Origin: Geodermatophilaceae bacterium
Lineage (GTDB): Bacteria; Actinomycetota; Actinomycetes; Mycobacteriales; Geodermatophilaceae
DNA length: 16,721 nucleotides
Reading direction: 5' to 3'
NCBI GenBank assembly: GCA_013696785.1
Contig: JACCXW010000180.1
Location: 1 to 16,721, forward strand
Part shown: in pieces, positions 6,365-13,692 of the stretch
Layout: each line of letters opens with the position of its first letter
Position numbering within the stretch: the first letter of the stretch is position 1
Translations under genes and position numbers: made by a program
Notes under the pieces: generated by a model
Databases searched by the model: none
Told to the model about the DNA's origin: nothing
The model's input: the letters and a program-made list of their open reading frames with translations, nothing else

Positions 6365-7159
6365 ATGCCGGTGCCCGCGGAGGTGATCGCGTACTACGAC
6401 CAGGGCCGGGAGCTCGCCCGGCTGACCGAAGGCCACGGCCGGTTGGAGCTGTGGCGAACGCAGGACATCCTGCTCCGGCAGCTACCACCGGCACCGGCCC
6501 GCGTGCTGGACGTCGGCGGCGGTCCGGGCATCTACGCTGCCTGGCTCGCCGGCCTCGGGTACCCCGTGCACGTCGTGGACCCGGTCCCGCTGCACGTCCA
6601 GCAGGCGGCCGCCCTGCCAGGGGTGACGGCAGCCGTCGGGGATGCGCGGGCGCTGCCGGCGGAGACTGCGTCGTACGACGTGATCCTTGCGCTCGGCCCG
6701 CTGTACCACCTGATCGAGCGGACGGACCGGGTTCAGGCGTGGCGCGAGTTCGGGCGGGTCGTCGTACCTGGCGGTCTCATCGCCGCCGCAGCGATCAGCA
6801 GGTTCGCCGCCCTGCACGACGGGATGCACAAGGACCTGCTCGGCGACCCCGGCTTCGTCGCGATGGTCGAGGCCGGTCTGCCCGAAGGCAGGCACCGCAA
6901 CGACCTCGACGTGCCGGGCCAGTTCACCACGGCCTTCTTCCACCACCCGGACGAGATGGCCGCCGAAGTCGCCGATTCCGGGCTGCGGCTGCAGGCGCTG
7001 CTCGGGGTGGAATGTACCGCCTGGCTCGTCGGCAACCTGGCACAACTGCTGGACGATCCGGTACGGCGGGCGCAACTCCTCAGCTGGCTGCGCAGGATCG
7101 AAGCGGAGCCGACCTTGCTCGGAGCCAGTTCCCATCTGCTCGCCCTGGCCGGGCGTTGA
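6365..7159 (+). CDS. Class I SAM-dependent methyltransferase
   Basis: A 264-residue Rossmann-fold methyltransferase. Motif I VLDVGGGPG is at residues 47-55, an acidic residue at the end of strand two is in HVVDPVP, and GDARALP and LGPLYHLIERTDR follow as motifs II and III. The acceptor-binding C-terminal part has no recognised signature, so the substrate is unknown. The ATG lies six bases after a TAGGTT -10 box and lacks a ribosome site, which suggests leaderless translation. It is divergent from the SDR operon and may share its control through the palindrome between them. Confidence 0.85.
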   Translation: MPVPAEVIAYYDQGRELARLTEGHGRLELWRTQDILLRQLPPAPARVLDVGGGPGIYAAWLAGLGYPVHVVDPVPLHVQQAAALPGVTAAVGDARALPAETASYDVILALGPLYHLIERTDRVQAWREFGRVVVPGGLIAAAAISRFAALHDGMHKDLLGDPGFVAMVEAGLPEGRHRNDLDVPGQFTTAFFHHPDEMAAEVADSGLRLQALLGVECTAWLVGNLAQLLDDPVRRAQLLSWLRRIEAEPTLLGASSHLLALAGR

Positions 7160-7181
7160 CGGGTTGAGGTGGTCGAGTTCG

Positions 7182-7208
7182 TTGATCCATGCAGGTGGAG
7201 GCTAACCT
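7182..7208 (+). promoter_or_regulatory. Possible promoter of the EspI-like ATPase genes
   Basis: TTGATC at 7182-7187 and TAACCT at 7203-7208 look like -35 and -10 boxes, with a spacer of 15 bases that is shorter than ideal. They lie in the 115-base gap before the first ATPase gene, about 66 bases from its GTG. Confidence 0.3.
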
Positions 7209-7274
7209 TGAGGATCGCGACCGCCGGGTGCTCGCTCAGGTACCGCCCGCGGACCACCTCGGGAGGCGTCACTC

Positions 7275-8570
7275 GTGCCTGACGGGCGAGATCCGGGCCA
7301 GCAGGAGGCCCCACCGCAAGAAGAGCCGATTGAGCGACCCGTTCGACGTGTGGACGACAACCGTTGGCAGGCCTCGTGGGACCGATTCCAGGCTGCCCAC
7401 GACGAGGACGACGCTGCCGACGGCGCGGAGGATTCCCTCAGCGCCAACGGCGAACCACTCGAACTGGCTGGCGTTGCGCAGCCCCTTGCCGTTGAGCAGA
7501 TCCCGCCTTCGGCTGCTGTCCCCAGCCGCGCCCCTCGACACCAGCGACCGAAGGTCACCCGTGCACCTGCACCGCCGGCCGCTCGCGTCCCACCACCGTC
7601 CGTCCCCGCGACGCGAACCGACAGCGAGATCCAGCTGCCCTCCGCCGCGGAGTTGTCGTCGCACACGCTGCTGCGTCCCCGTGAGGACAGGCCGGCCAAG
7701 GGCTGGCGGCGCGCGCTGCACAGAGCCTCGGGGGGCTCGCTGAACCCAGGGCTGTCCGCGACCGAGCAGCGTGAGCGCGACGTCATGCGCCGGATCGCCA
7801 CCCCGGTCGAGGGCTGTCACCGGATCGCTGTGATCTCCCTCAAGGGTGGGGTCGGCAAGACGACGACAACTGCCTGCCTCGGCCTGACGCTCGCTCACCT
7901 TCGTGGTGACCGGGTGATCGCGTTGGACGCCAACCCGGACTCCGGAACGCTGGCCGAGCGGCTGGCCGGACGGGGTGGAAAGAGCGTCAGCGACCTGCTG
8001 GCCGGCGTCGACGACGTGCACTCCTTCACCGACATCGCGTCATATACGTCGTTGGCCGAACGCCTGCAGGTCCTCGGTTCCCAACAGCAGCCGGAGATGT
8101 CGCACGCCTTTGACGAGGACAGCTACCGGGCCGTCGACGACGCGTTGGCCAGGTTCTTCAACATCGTGCTCGTCGACTCCGGTACGGGCCTGCTGCACTC
8201 GGCGATGACAGGCACCCTCGACATGGCCAACTCGCTCGTCGTCGTCGCCGGACCGACCGTGGACGGGGCCGGCCAGGCGGCGAAGACCCTGGACTGGCTG
8301 GTCGTCCACGGCTATGGCGAACTCGTGGCGCGGTCGGTCGCGGTGATCTGTTCGGTCCGGCCCGATACCGGGGACGTGAACGTGGAGTTGCTCCGCGCTC
8401 ACTTCGCTGCCCGCTGCCGTCGCGTGGTCGAGATTCCCTACGACCCGCACTTGGCCACTGGTGGCCGGATCGACCGGGCGGAGTGGCGACGACCGACCGC
8501 CGACGCCTTTGTCGCTGTAGCCGCGGCCGTGGCCGAGGGCTTCGCGCACCCGGCCACGGACCCCGGGTAG
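7275..8570 (+). CDS. EspI-like ParA/MinD family ATPase, paralogue 1
   Basis: A 431-residue protein with GTG start and GGGAGG at 7261-7266, eight bases upstream. Residues 1-130 are acidic and Pro/Ala-rich with a short conserved motif RWQASWDRF at 30-38. LNPGLS precedes the ATPase domain, where the deviant Walker A KGGVGKT is at 190-196 (Lys190 and Lys195), followed by LDANPDSGTLAERL and a switch motif VDSGTG. This architecture matches EspI and related MinD/ParA ATPases of actinobacterial type VII secretion loci; EspI of the Mycobacterium tuberculosis ESX-1 locus is linked to control of secretion. No ecc, WXG100 or mycosin gene is in the window, so association with secretion is inferred from family only. 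Confidence 0.82.
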   Translation: MPDGRDPGQQEAPPQEEPIERPVRRVDDNRWQASWDRFQAAHDEDDAADGAEDSLSANGEPLELAGVAQPLAVEQIPPSAAVPSRAPRHQRPKVTRAPAPPAARVPPPSVPATRTDSEIQLPSAAELSSHTLLRPREDRPAKGWRRALHRASGGSLNPGLSATEQRERDVMRRIATPVEGCHRIAVISLKGGVGKTTTTACLGLTLAHLRGDRVIALDANPDSGTLAERLAGRGGKSVSDLLAGVDDVHSFTDIASYTSLAERLQVLGSQQQPEMSHAFDEDSYRAVDDALARFFNIVLVDSGTGLLHSAMTGTLDMANSLVVVAGPTVDGAGQAAKTLDWLVVHGYGELVARSVAVICSVRPDTGDVNVELLRAHFAARCRRVVEIPYDPHLATGGRIDRAEWRRPTADAFVAVAAAVAEGFAHPATDPG

Positions 8571-8573
8571 CAG

Positions 8574-8938
8574 GTGCCAGAACCCGAGGACGACATCGTC
8601 ACGGCTGGGCCGAGAAACGATCATGAGCCGACCAGCAACCCGGCAGTGAGATACACCGACGGGCAACGCTGGCAGGCGGCCTGGGAGCGTTTCGGGACGG
8701 GGTCGGAGATCGGCGGCAACGCCGAAGTCCCTGTCGCCGCTGCCGCTGCTGCCGAGGAGCCGGTACGCCGGCGGCGGGTGTTCGAGGAGCAGCCGTCGCC
8801 GAAGCCGCCGCACCCGGCCGCTTCAGGGCTGCAGCCTGACGCTGGCATCGATCCGCTTACGGACGCTGACGCGGCTGCCGTAGCCGACGTCGGTGCGGAC
8901 GACGCTGATACGGAAGCCGAAGGCGACGGCCCGGATCG
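8574..8938 (+). pseudogene. N-terminal part of EspI-like paralogue 2, frameshifted
   Basis: GTG at 8574 follows the paralogue 1 stop by three bases. About 120 codons encode an acidic, Ala/Pro-rich segment containing RWQAAWERF at residues 32-40, the counterpart of RWQASWDRF in paralogue 1. After about 8935 this frame turns into Arg/Cys-rich translation typical of an out-of-frame reading and runs to a stop at 9206, while convincing protein sequence continues in the -1 frame. The end given here is the approximate frameshift point, not a stop codon. Together with the next feature it would make a protein of roughly 485 residues. Confidence 0.6.
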
Positions 8939-10036
8939 GTGCGGTCGTCGCGACTCCCTGAAGAGGTGCTCACGCGGCCGGTCGACGCCGGACCAACGCC
9001 TGCGGTGCCGACTGCTGCTGCTGAGGGAGCTGACGCCGTACCGGTTGGCGTCCTACCGACTGCCGAAATCGATGGTGCTTTCCCAGCCGCTGTGGAGCGG
9101 GCGCCGAGACGGTCGGCGTCGGCCGCCGACCTGGCTTCGGCCACCCTGCTACGCCCTCGCGAGGACGTGCCGAGCAGCGGTTGGCGACGCGTGCTGCACA
9201 CCCTGACTGGCGGTGCGGTCAACCCCGGACTTTCCGCCGCCGAGCGACATCAGGTCCACCTCATCCGGCGGATCAGGACACCGGTCACCGGCCGGCACCG
9301 CATCGCCGTCGTCTCGTTGAAGGGGGGCATCGGCAAGACGACGACGACGGCCTGTCTCGGGCTGACGCTGTCGCACTACCGGGGCGACCGGGTGGTCGCG
9401 GTCGACGCGAATCCCGACGCCGGCACGCTGGCCGAGCGGCTCACCGGTGAGGCGACCCGCACCGTGCACGATTTGCTTGCCGGCCTCAGCGAGATCGGCT
9501 CATACACGGACGTCTCGGCGTACACATATCTGGCTGAGCGTCTGCAGGTGCTCGCCTCTGGACAGGATCCGGAGATGTCGCACGCGTTCGACGAGGAGCA
9601 GTACCGCGCCGTCGTCGGGGTCCTGGAGCGCTACTTCAACATCATCGTCACCGACTCGGGGACGGGGCTGCTGCATTCGGCGATGGCGGGAACTCTGGCT
9701 CTGGCCGACTCTCTCGTCGTGGTCGGCGCCCCGAGCGTCGACGGGGCCACCCGGGCCGCGAAGACGCTGGACTGGCTCGTCGCGCACGGGTACGACGATC
9801 TGGTCTTCCGGTCGGTGGCCGTGATCAGTTCGGTCCGCCCGACGACCAAGAATCTCGACCTCACGCCCATCCGGGAGCACTTCGCCGACCGCTGTCGAAC
9901 AGTCGTTGAGATTCCCTACGATCCGCACCTCGTCGCCGGCGGCCGGATCGCGATGTCCGAGCTACGCCGGCCGACCGCGGATGCGTTCCTGGCGCTGTCC
10001 GCAGCCGTCGCCGACGGGTTCGCGCTGCCCAGGTAG
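8939..10036 (+). CDS. EspI-like ParA/MinD family ATPase, paralogue 2
   Basis: A 365-codon frame from GTG 8939, without a good ribosome site there; the frame is closed upstream by TGA at 8906-8908. It shares with paralogue 1 the block LLRPRED-x3-GWRR, NPGLS, the deviant Walker A KGGIGKT at 128-134, DANPDAGTLAERL, PEMSHAFDE, DSGTGLLHSAM, KTLDWLV and VVEIPYDPHL, so the two arose by tandem duplication and have since diverged clearly. The natural N-terminus lies in another frame upstream. Either the gene is frameshifted, the sequence has an error, or a shortened ATPase is made from the internal GTG. All visible nucleotide-binding residues are intact, which argues against long decay. Confidence 0.78.
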   Translation: MRSSRLPEEVLTRPVDAGPTPAVPTAAAEGADAVPVGVLPTAEIDGAFPAAVERAPRRSASAADLASATLLRPREDVPSSGWRRVLHTLTGGAVNPGLSAAERHQVHLIRRIRTPVTGRHRIAVVSLKGGIGKTTTTACLGLTLSHYRGDRVVAVDANPDAGTLAERLTGEATRTVHDLLAGLSEIGSYTDVSAYTYLAERLQVLASGQDPEMSHAFDEEQYRAVVGVLERYFNIIVTDSGTGLLHSAMAGTLALADSLVVVGAPSVDGATRAAKTLDWLVAHGYDDLVFRSVAVISSVRPTTKNLDLTPIREHFADRCRTVVEIPYDPHLVAGGRIAMSELRRPTADAFLALSAAVADGFALPR

Positions 10037-10054
10037 TAGCCCGCGCCGGCAGAT

Positions 10055-10624
10055 CTAAACGGGCTGGTCGAGCTCCGGCACATCGCCGGGCCACGGCAGA
10101 CCGAGTGCCTCCCACCAGGGCAGCGGGCCGATGACGCCGAACTGGTCGAAGACCGAGTCCGTCGCGGCTTCGGCCTCGATCATCGGCTCGGACGCGGCTT
10201 CGAAGAGCGCGGCCGCTGCGGCAGCCGCGTCGGCCCCGGCCACGTCCTGCCCGCGCGGGTCCGCACCGAGATCCTCGAGCGCAACGCCGACCTCCTCCGG
10301 GACGTTCGGATCGGCATTCAGGATGTAGTGGCGGTGCACGGTCCGCACCTCGCCGTCGGGTGCCGCGAGCACCGCCCACAGCGAACCGAACTCGTCGTAG
10401 TCCTCGTCCAGCGCCAGCCGGCCGGTGCCGGCCTGCCGGAGAACACCCGACAGCGCGGGCAGCATCTCGATCTCCCGGAACATCATCAGGTGGCGCTGCC
10501 ATCCGGCCGGGGACTCCGTGACGTGCAGGGAGCCCCGTTTCGCGAGGGTGAGATCTCGGCACGCAGCGGAGACGTCCGTTCCCGCGGGAACGTCCAGGAC
10601 GGCAAAACTTCCATAGGTACTCAC
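10055..10624 (-). CDS. Hypothetical protein, 189 residues
   Basis: I do not recognise the family. The protein is acidic, with a compact N-terminal half (residues 1-100, including LDEDYDEFGSLWAVLAAPDGEVRTV), an Ala-rich helical stretch at about 128-145 (AGADAAAAAAALFEAASE) and a Trp/Pro-rich end (GPLPWWEALGLPWPG). No signal peptide or membrane helix is seen. GTG 10624 is taken because TACAGT (a -10-like box at 10636-10631 on this strand) ends six bases before it, fitting a leaderless mRNA. It converges on the EspI-like gene with an 18-base gap and diverges from the unknown gene at 10681. Confidence 0.65.
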   Translation of the reverse strand: MSTYGSFAVLDVPAGTDVSAACRDLTLAKRGSLHVTESPAGWQRHLMMFREIEMLPALSGVLRQAGTGRLALDEDYDEFGSLWAVLAAPDGEVRTVHRHYILNADPNVPEEVGVALEDLGADPRGQDVAGADAAAAAAALFEAASEPMIEAEAATDSVFDQFGVIGPLPWWEALGLPWPGDVPELDQPV

Positions 10625-10630
10625 CGCCGC

Positions 10631-10636
10631 ACTGTA
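10631..10636 (-). promoter_or_regulatory. Likely leaderless -10 box for the 10624 gene
   Basis: TACAGT on the minus strand fits TANNNT and is followed by six bases and then the GTG start. No convincing -35 is seen at the usual distance. Confidence 0.4.
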
Positions 10637-10668
10637 TGCGGCAGGTCACCCGCGTTCCCGGTCCGTGG

Positions 10669-10674
10669 TAAGAA
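10669..10674 (+). promoter_or_regulatory. Weak -10-like box for the 10681 gene
   Basis: TAAGAA ends six bases before GTG 10681, the same spacing as the other leaderless-type starts in the window, but it lacks the final T of TANNNT and has no clear -35. Confidence 0.25.
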
Positions 10675-10680
10675 CGGGCC

Positions 10681-11451
10681 GTGGCGACGGATCCGACAGC
10701 GGCGAATGTGACGGCGCTGGCCGTGATCGTCGACGAGTGCCGGCACGAGCCGCAACAGCATTGGCCGCGGATGGTCGACAGCTGGCTGAGGGCCATCCAG
10801 GAGCAGGTGGTCGACGGGTCTGCGCCATCCGATCTGGCAGCCGTGCGGTCCGGGTTGCGGGCGCGGGTGGTTCCGCGGATGCAGCCGGAGGTTGCTGCCG
10901 TGGTAGTCCACAGCAATTTCACCGACGAGTTGGACATCGTCGCCGTGGTCGACTACCCCGACCGGACGCTACGGGTCACCCGCGACATGCTGGCCTCGAC
11001 GGAGCAGGGCCGCGACGTCGTGCAGGAGGCCATCGCGGCCACCGTGTCGGCGGAGCTTCTGGACCTGGATATCCGCGACCATGACGTCACGCCGGAGGAT
11101 TCGGTGCGGCTGGTGGCCAAGGACGGCAATCCCTACGTCGCCACGGCGCTGCTGCTGGTGTCGCGGCTGCTGCCCGGCCCGGCGCCGTACGGCGCTCTGG
11201 TCGCCGCCCCGAAGGGCAGCACGATCATGCTCTACCTGATCTCCTCGGACCGGGCTTTGGGTTTCCTGCCGACGTTCGACCGGTTCGCCAGAAACCTTGC
11301 CAGCGCCGCCGAGGATGCCCTCGTCGGACAGGTGTACTGGTGGTTCGAGCAGGTATTCCATCCGGTCGGGGTGTCTTCGGACGGATCGTCGCTGAGCCTG
11401 CCACCGGCCCTGCAGGATCTTGTGCGGTCGTTGCCCCCGGCTGCCGGCTGA
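10681..11451 (+). CDS. Hypothetical protein, 256 residues
   Basis: I do not recognise the family with certainty. It is soluble, alpha/beta in appearance, with an N-terminal helical part (residues 1-60), a central part with alternating strands and a C-terminal helical part (residues 190-256). The block PYVATALLLVSRLLPGPAPYGALVAAPKGSTIMLYLIS faintly recalls DUF1444-type proteins, which I would not assert. The GTG start has no ribosome site and sits six bases after a -10-like sequence. It converges with the 11466 gene, with only 14 bases between the stops. Confidence 0.65.
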   Translation: MATDPTAANVTALAVIVDECRHEPQQHWPRMVDSWLRAIQEQVVDGSAPSDLAAVRSGLRARVVPRMQPEVAAVVVHSNFTDELDIVAVVDYPDRTLRVTRDMLASTEQGRDVVQEAIAATVSAELLDLDIRDHDVTPEDSVRLVAKDGNPYVATALLLVSRLLPGPAPYGALVAAPKGSTIMLYLISSDRALGFLPTFDRFARNLASAAEDALVGQVYWWFEQVFHPVGVSSDGSSLSLPPALQDLVRSLPPAAG

Positions 11452-11465
11452 GCCGCTGCGTTTCC

Positions 11466-12140
11466 TCAGGTCCAGGGTACTGGGCTGCGATCGGCGTCGG
11501 GCAGCTTCTGGCTGGTCATGATCTCCTCGCGGTTGCGCTGCAGATGAGCCAGCGCGGCGTCGCCACCACCGGCCTCCCACTGGGCGATCAGGTCCCGATA
11601 GAACACCATGTGTGGATTGTCCGGATCCCGAGAGGTCCAGAACTCGACGAACGCGGTGGCCGAGGGGACCGGAGAGCCCTGTCCGGTGATGACCGCCCAG
11701 CCAGGAGCCATTGCCCAGTACGGCGACGATGTCAGGTCGATAGGCGGCTGCAGGCCGGCACACACCTCGACCATCCGAGGCTCCGGGAAAGCGTCGACGG
11801 CCGCGAGCCCATGGTCCATCACGAAACGCTCGACCCGATCCGCCGCCGCCGGCTCGGTGATGACGAGCTTCGGGCGGTACAGCGGGGTGTCCTGCAGGCT
11901 GATGCCGAATGTGACTTTCCACCCGGTATAGGGCTCCAACAGGCTCATCCGGGCTGCGAACAGCCTGCCCTCGCCGTACGAGGTCTGGCCGAACGCGATG
12001 AACGGCACGGTCCACCCGATCGGCCGGCGGACCAGGACGGCGCGCTGCCCGCGACCGGCAAGAACCCACTCCCCGGGCATCTTCCGTGCGAGCGTCTCGG
12101 CGATTTTGACCCACCGCGAACCGGCATTGGCTTTGCTCAT
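11466..12140 (-). CDS. Unknown protein in immunity-gene position
   Basis: A 224-residue soluble protein started at ATG 12140; the longer in-frame extension to 12596 is shadow of the upstream genes. No family is recognised. The N-terminal 100 residues look strand-rich (VPFIAFGQTSYGEGRLFAARMSLLEPYTGWKVTFG) and the C-terminal 60 are helical and charged. It starts eight bases after the stop of the nuclease-like frame and has no ribosome site, so it is probably translated by coupling. Its place directly downstream of a toxin-type nuclease domain, its small size and lack of signal peptide fit an immunity protein of a polymorphic toxin. That role is inferred from arrangement only. Confidence 0.6.
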   Translation of the reverse strand: MSKANAGSRWVKIAETLARKMPGEWVLAGRGQRAVLVRRPIGWTVPFIAFGQTSYGEGRLFAARMSLLEPYTGWKVTFGISLQDTPLYRPKLVITEPAAADRVERFVMDHGLAAVDAFPEPRMVEVCAGLQPPIDLTSSPYWAMAPGWAVITGQGSPVPSATAFVEFWTSRDPDNPHMVFYRDLIAQWEAGGGDAALAHLQRNREEIMTSQKLPDADRSPVPWT

Positions 12141-12148
12141 TCGGGGAG

Positions 12149-12439
12149 CTACGGGCGGACGATCTCGGGTGGCGCGATCGGTGTCAGCCGCGAGTTCACG
12201 GCGTCGAGCCAACTCTGTCTGAAGCCGGCCGCGCCCGTCTTGAGGTCCCACACGTGCACCGTGTCCCAGGTCAGAGTTCCGGCGGGAGTCTGAACCTGTC
12301 GTTGCAGTACCAGATCGGGCCGGATGGCGCCGGACTCCGCCGTGCGTACTTCCACCCCTTGCCTGTCGAAGTTGGTTTCCGGGGAGAGCCGGTATCCGGA
12401 CGCGGGATCGACCAGCGAATCGGCGTCGCGCAGCGTCAT
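12149..12439 (-). CDS. PD-(D/E)XK-like nuclease domain, toxin C-terminus
   Basis: A 96-codon frame from ATG 12439 containing IRPDLVL (Pro41-Asp42) and VHVWDLKTG (Asp65-x-Lys67), spaced as in PD-(D/E)XK endonuclease cores, and ending in PPEIVRP. The same frame continues upstream without a stop to about 12480 as RLGTYSHTEWRD, and GTxxH-type sequence before the core is common in toxin nucleases of this kind. So ATG 12439 is probably not the natural start. It overlaps the TGA of the EamA gene as ATGA and has no ribosome site. The most likely history is one protein in which the tail of the EamA frame was joined to this domain before a one-base shift at about 12470-12500. Family within the superfamily not determined. 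Confidence 0.6.
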   Translation of the reverse strand: MTLRDADSLVDPASGYRLSPETNFDRQGVEVRTAESGAIRPDLVLQRQVQTPAGTLTWDTVHVWDLKTGAAGFRQSWLDAVNSRLTPIAPPEIVRP

Positions 12440-13668
12440 GTCGCGCCATTCGGTGTGGCTGTACGTCCCGAGCCGCTGCGGGTCGGTGCGGTTCCCTCGT
12501 TGGCCGCTCGCTGAGCGGCATCGTCCCAGGCCTGGGTGGCCCCATCCTGTAGCGGCGCCTGAAGATCGTGCCTGATCTGTGCGACCTGCTGCTCAATGAC
12601 GGGATCCGTCTGAGGCAACGAGGGATCGTTGATCGGGGTGTTCGGTCCGCTGTGGACCGGTGGCGGGGTGTCGGGTGCGCCGCTGTGCATCGGTGGCGGG
12701 GTGTCCCGGGGCTGGCCGGCGCCGGTCGCGACCCGCGGCCGCCACTGAAGGAGTATGACGGCCGTCACGACAACCAGCGCACCGACCGCCTGGACCGGAC
12801 CCAGCCGGTCACCGAACAGGCTCACGCCGATCAGCACGGTGGCCACGGGCTCGACGCAGGAGACGATCGATGCGGTGGCGGCGCCGACCAGCCGCATCCC
12901 GGCGAAGAACGTCCCGACCGCCACCACCGTGCTCACCAGCGCCAGCACCGCCGCCCAGAGCCAGCCCACGGAGTCGAACCCGAAATCCGGGCCACCGCCC
13001 GCGACCGTGACGACGGCGTACGTCGCGGCCGCACCGGTACAGACCAGAGCGCTGAGCGTAAGCCGGTCCAGGCCCGGGTCGATGGCGTCGCCGACGAGGA
13101 TGTAGGTCGCGTAGGCCGCGGCCGACGCCAGTCCGAGCGCCACTCCCAGTGGGTCGAGGCTGCCGGCGTCGCTGCCGAGCAGCACCGCCGCAACCCCGGC
13201 CAGCGCCAGCGCCAAGGCGCCGAGCCGGATGGTGGTCGCCGGCTCCCGTCCCCGCACGACGGAGACGGAGAAGACGAGCACCGGGAAGGTGTAGAGCAGC
13301 AGCGTGTCCAGGCTCGGCTGGATGTAGTTCAGGGCGGCGAAGTACAGCGCGGACTGCGTCGCGTAGCCGATTGCTCCCATGGCCAGCCCCCCGACCGTCG
13401 TCCGGCGGCCGGCACCTATACCGGGCCTCCCGCGGTTCCGGTAGCCGACGAGGATCCAGAGCACGGCCGCGGCGATCACGAACCGCAGCAGCAGCAACTC
13501 GGGCAGGTCCACTCCCGCGTCGTAGGCTGCGTTCGCCACGAACGGCAGGACCGCGAAGGACAGCGCAGAGACGACGCACAAGAAGATGCCACGCGCCTGC
13601 CTGGCGGGCGTCGGCGCCGATGTCACGTCGTTCCCGGACGTGGCGGCGCGGCTCATCCGAGGAGTCAA
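12436..13668 (-). CDS. EamA/DMT transporter with foreign C-terminal tail
   Basis: Residues about 27-313 form a ten-helix EamA (drug/metabolite) permease of two repeats, ending with LQWRPRV. The TTG at 13668 is preceded by GGAG at six bases; an ATG at 13656 is the alternative. After residue 313 come about 97 residues with no counterpart in EamA proteins: two copies of DTPPP(M/V)HSG, NDPSLPQTDP, then a soluble helical stretch (VIEQQVAQIRHDL, AWDDAAQRAANEG) and a short out-of-frame end to TGA at 12436. The helical stretch continues logically into the nuclease-like frame. So the transporter gene appears joined in frame to the linker of a toxin. Transport substrate unknown. Confidence 0.82.
   Translation of the reverse strand: MTPRMSRAATSGNDVTSAPTPARQARGIFLCVVSALSFAVLPFVANAAYDAGVDLPELLLLRFVIAAAVLWILVGYRNRGRPGIGAGRRTTVGGLAMGAIGYATQSALYFAALNYIQPSLDTLLLYTFPVLVFSVSVVRGREPATTIRLGALALALAGVAAVLLGSDAGSLDPLGVALGLASAAAYATYILVGDAIDPGLDRLTLSALVCTGAAATYAVVTVAGGGPDFGFDSVGWLWAAVLALVSTVVAVGTFFAGMRLVGAATASIVSCVEPVATVLIGVSLFGDRLGPVQAVGALVVVTAVILLQWRPRVATGAGQPRDTPPPMHSGAPDTPPPVHSGPNTPINDPSLPQTDPVIEQQVAQIRHDLQAPLQDGATQAWDDAAQRAANEGTAPTRSGSGRTATPNGAT
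12647..12705. repeat. Direct repeat at the EamA/tail junction
   Basis: The 26 bases at 12647-12672 recur at 12680-12705 with two mismatches, a 33-base period encoding DTPPP(M/V)HSG twice. It lies just after the last transporter helix and may mark the recombination junction or be a simple linker duplication. Confidence 0.75.
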
Positions 13669-13692
13669 TCACCGCTCCCGCCGGTGGATCGC

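Noticed and set aside
5169..6494. 441-codon minus-strand frame over the SDR and isomerase genes
   Set aside because: Shadow frame made of Arg/Gly-rich sequence; both real genes show catalytic motifs in other frames.
8909..8960. Programmed -1 frameshift site
   Set aside because: No X-XXY-YYZ slippery heptamer and no obvious downstream pseudoknot could be found by eye; an indel is more likely.
8939..9206. Continuation of the 8574 frame past the ATPase start
   Set aside because: Arg/Cys-rich, antiparallel to no known motif, while the -1 frame gives the conserved ATPase block.
12141..12596. N-terminal extension of the 11466 gene
   Set aside because: The 152 extra residues are out-of-frame reading of the nuclease-like and EamA tail sequence; translation quality changes sharply at ATG 12140.
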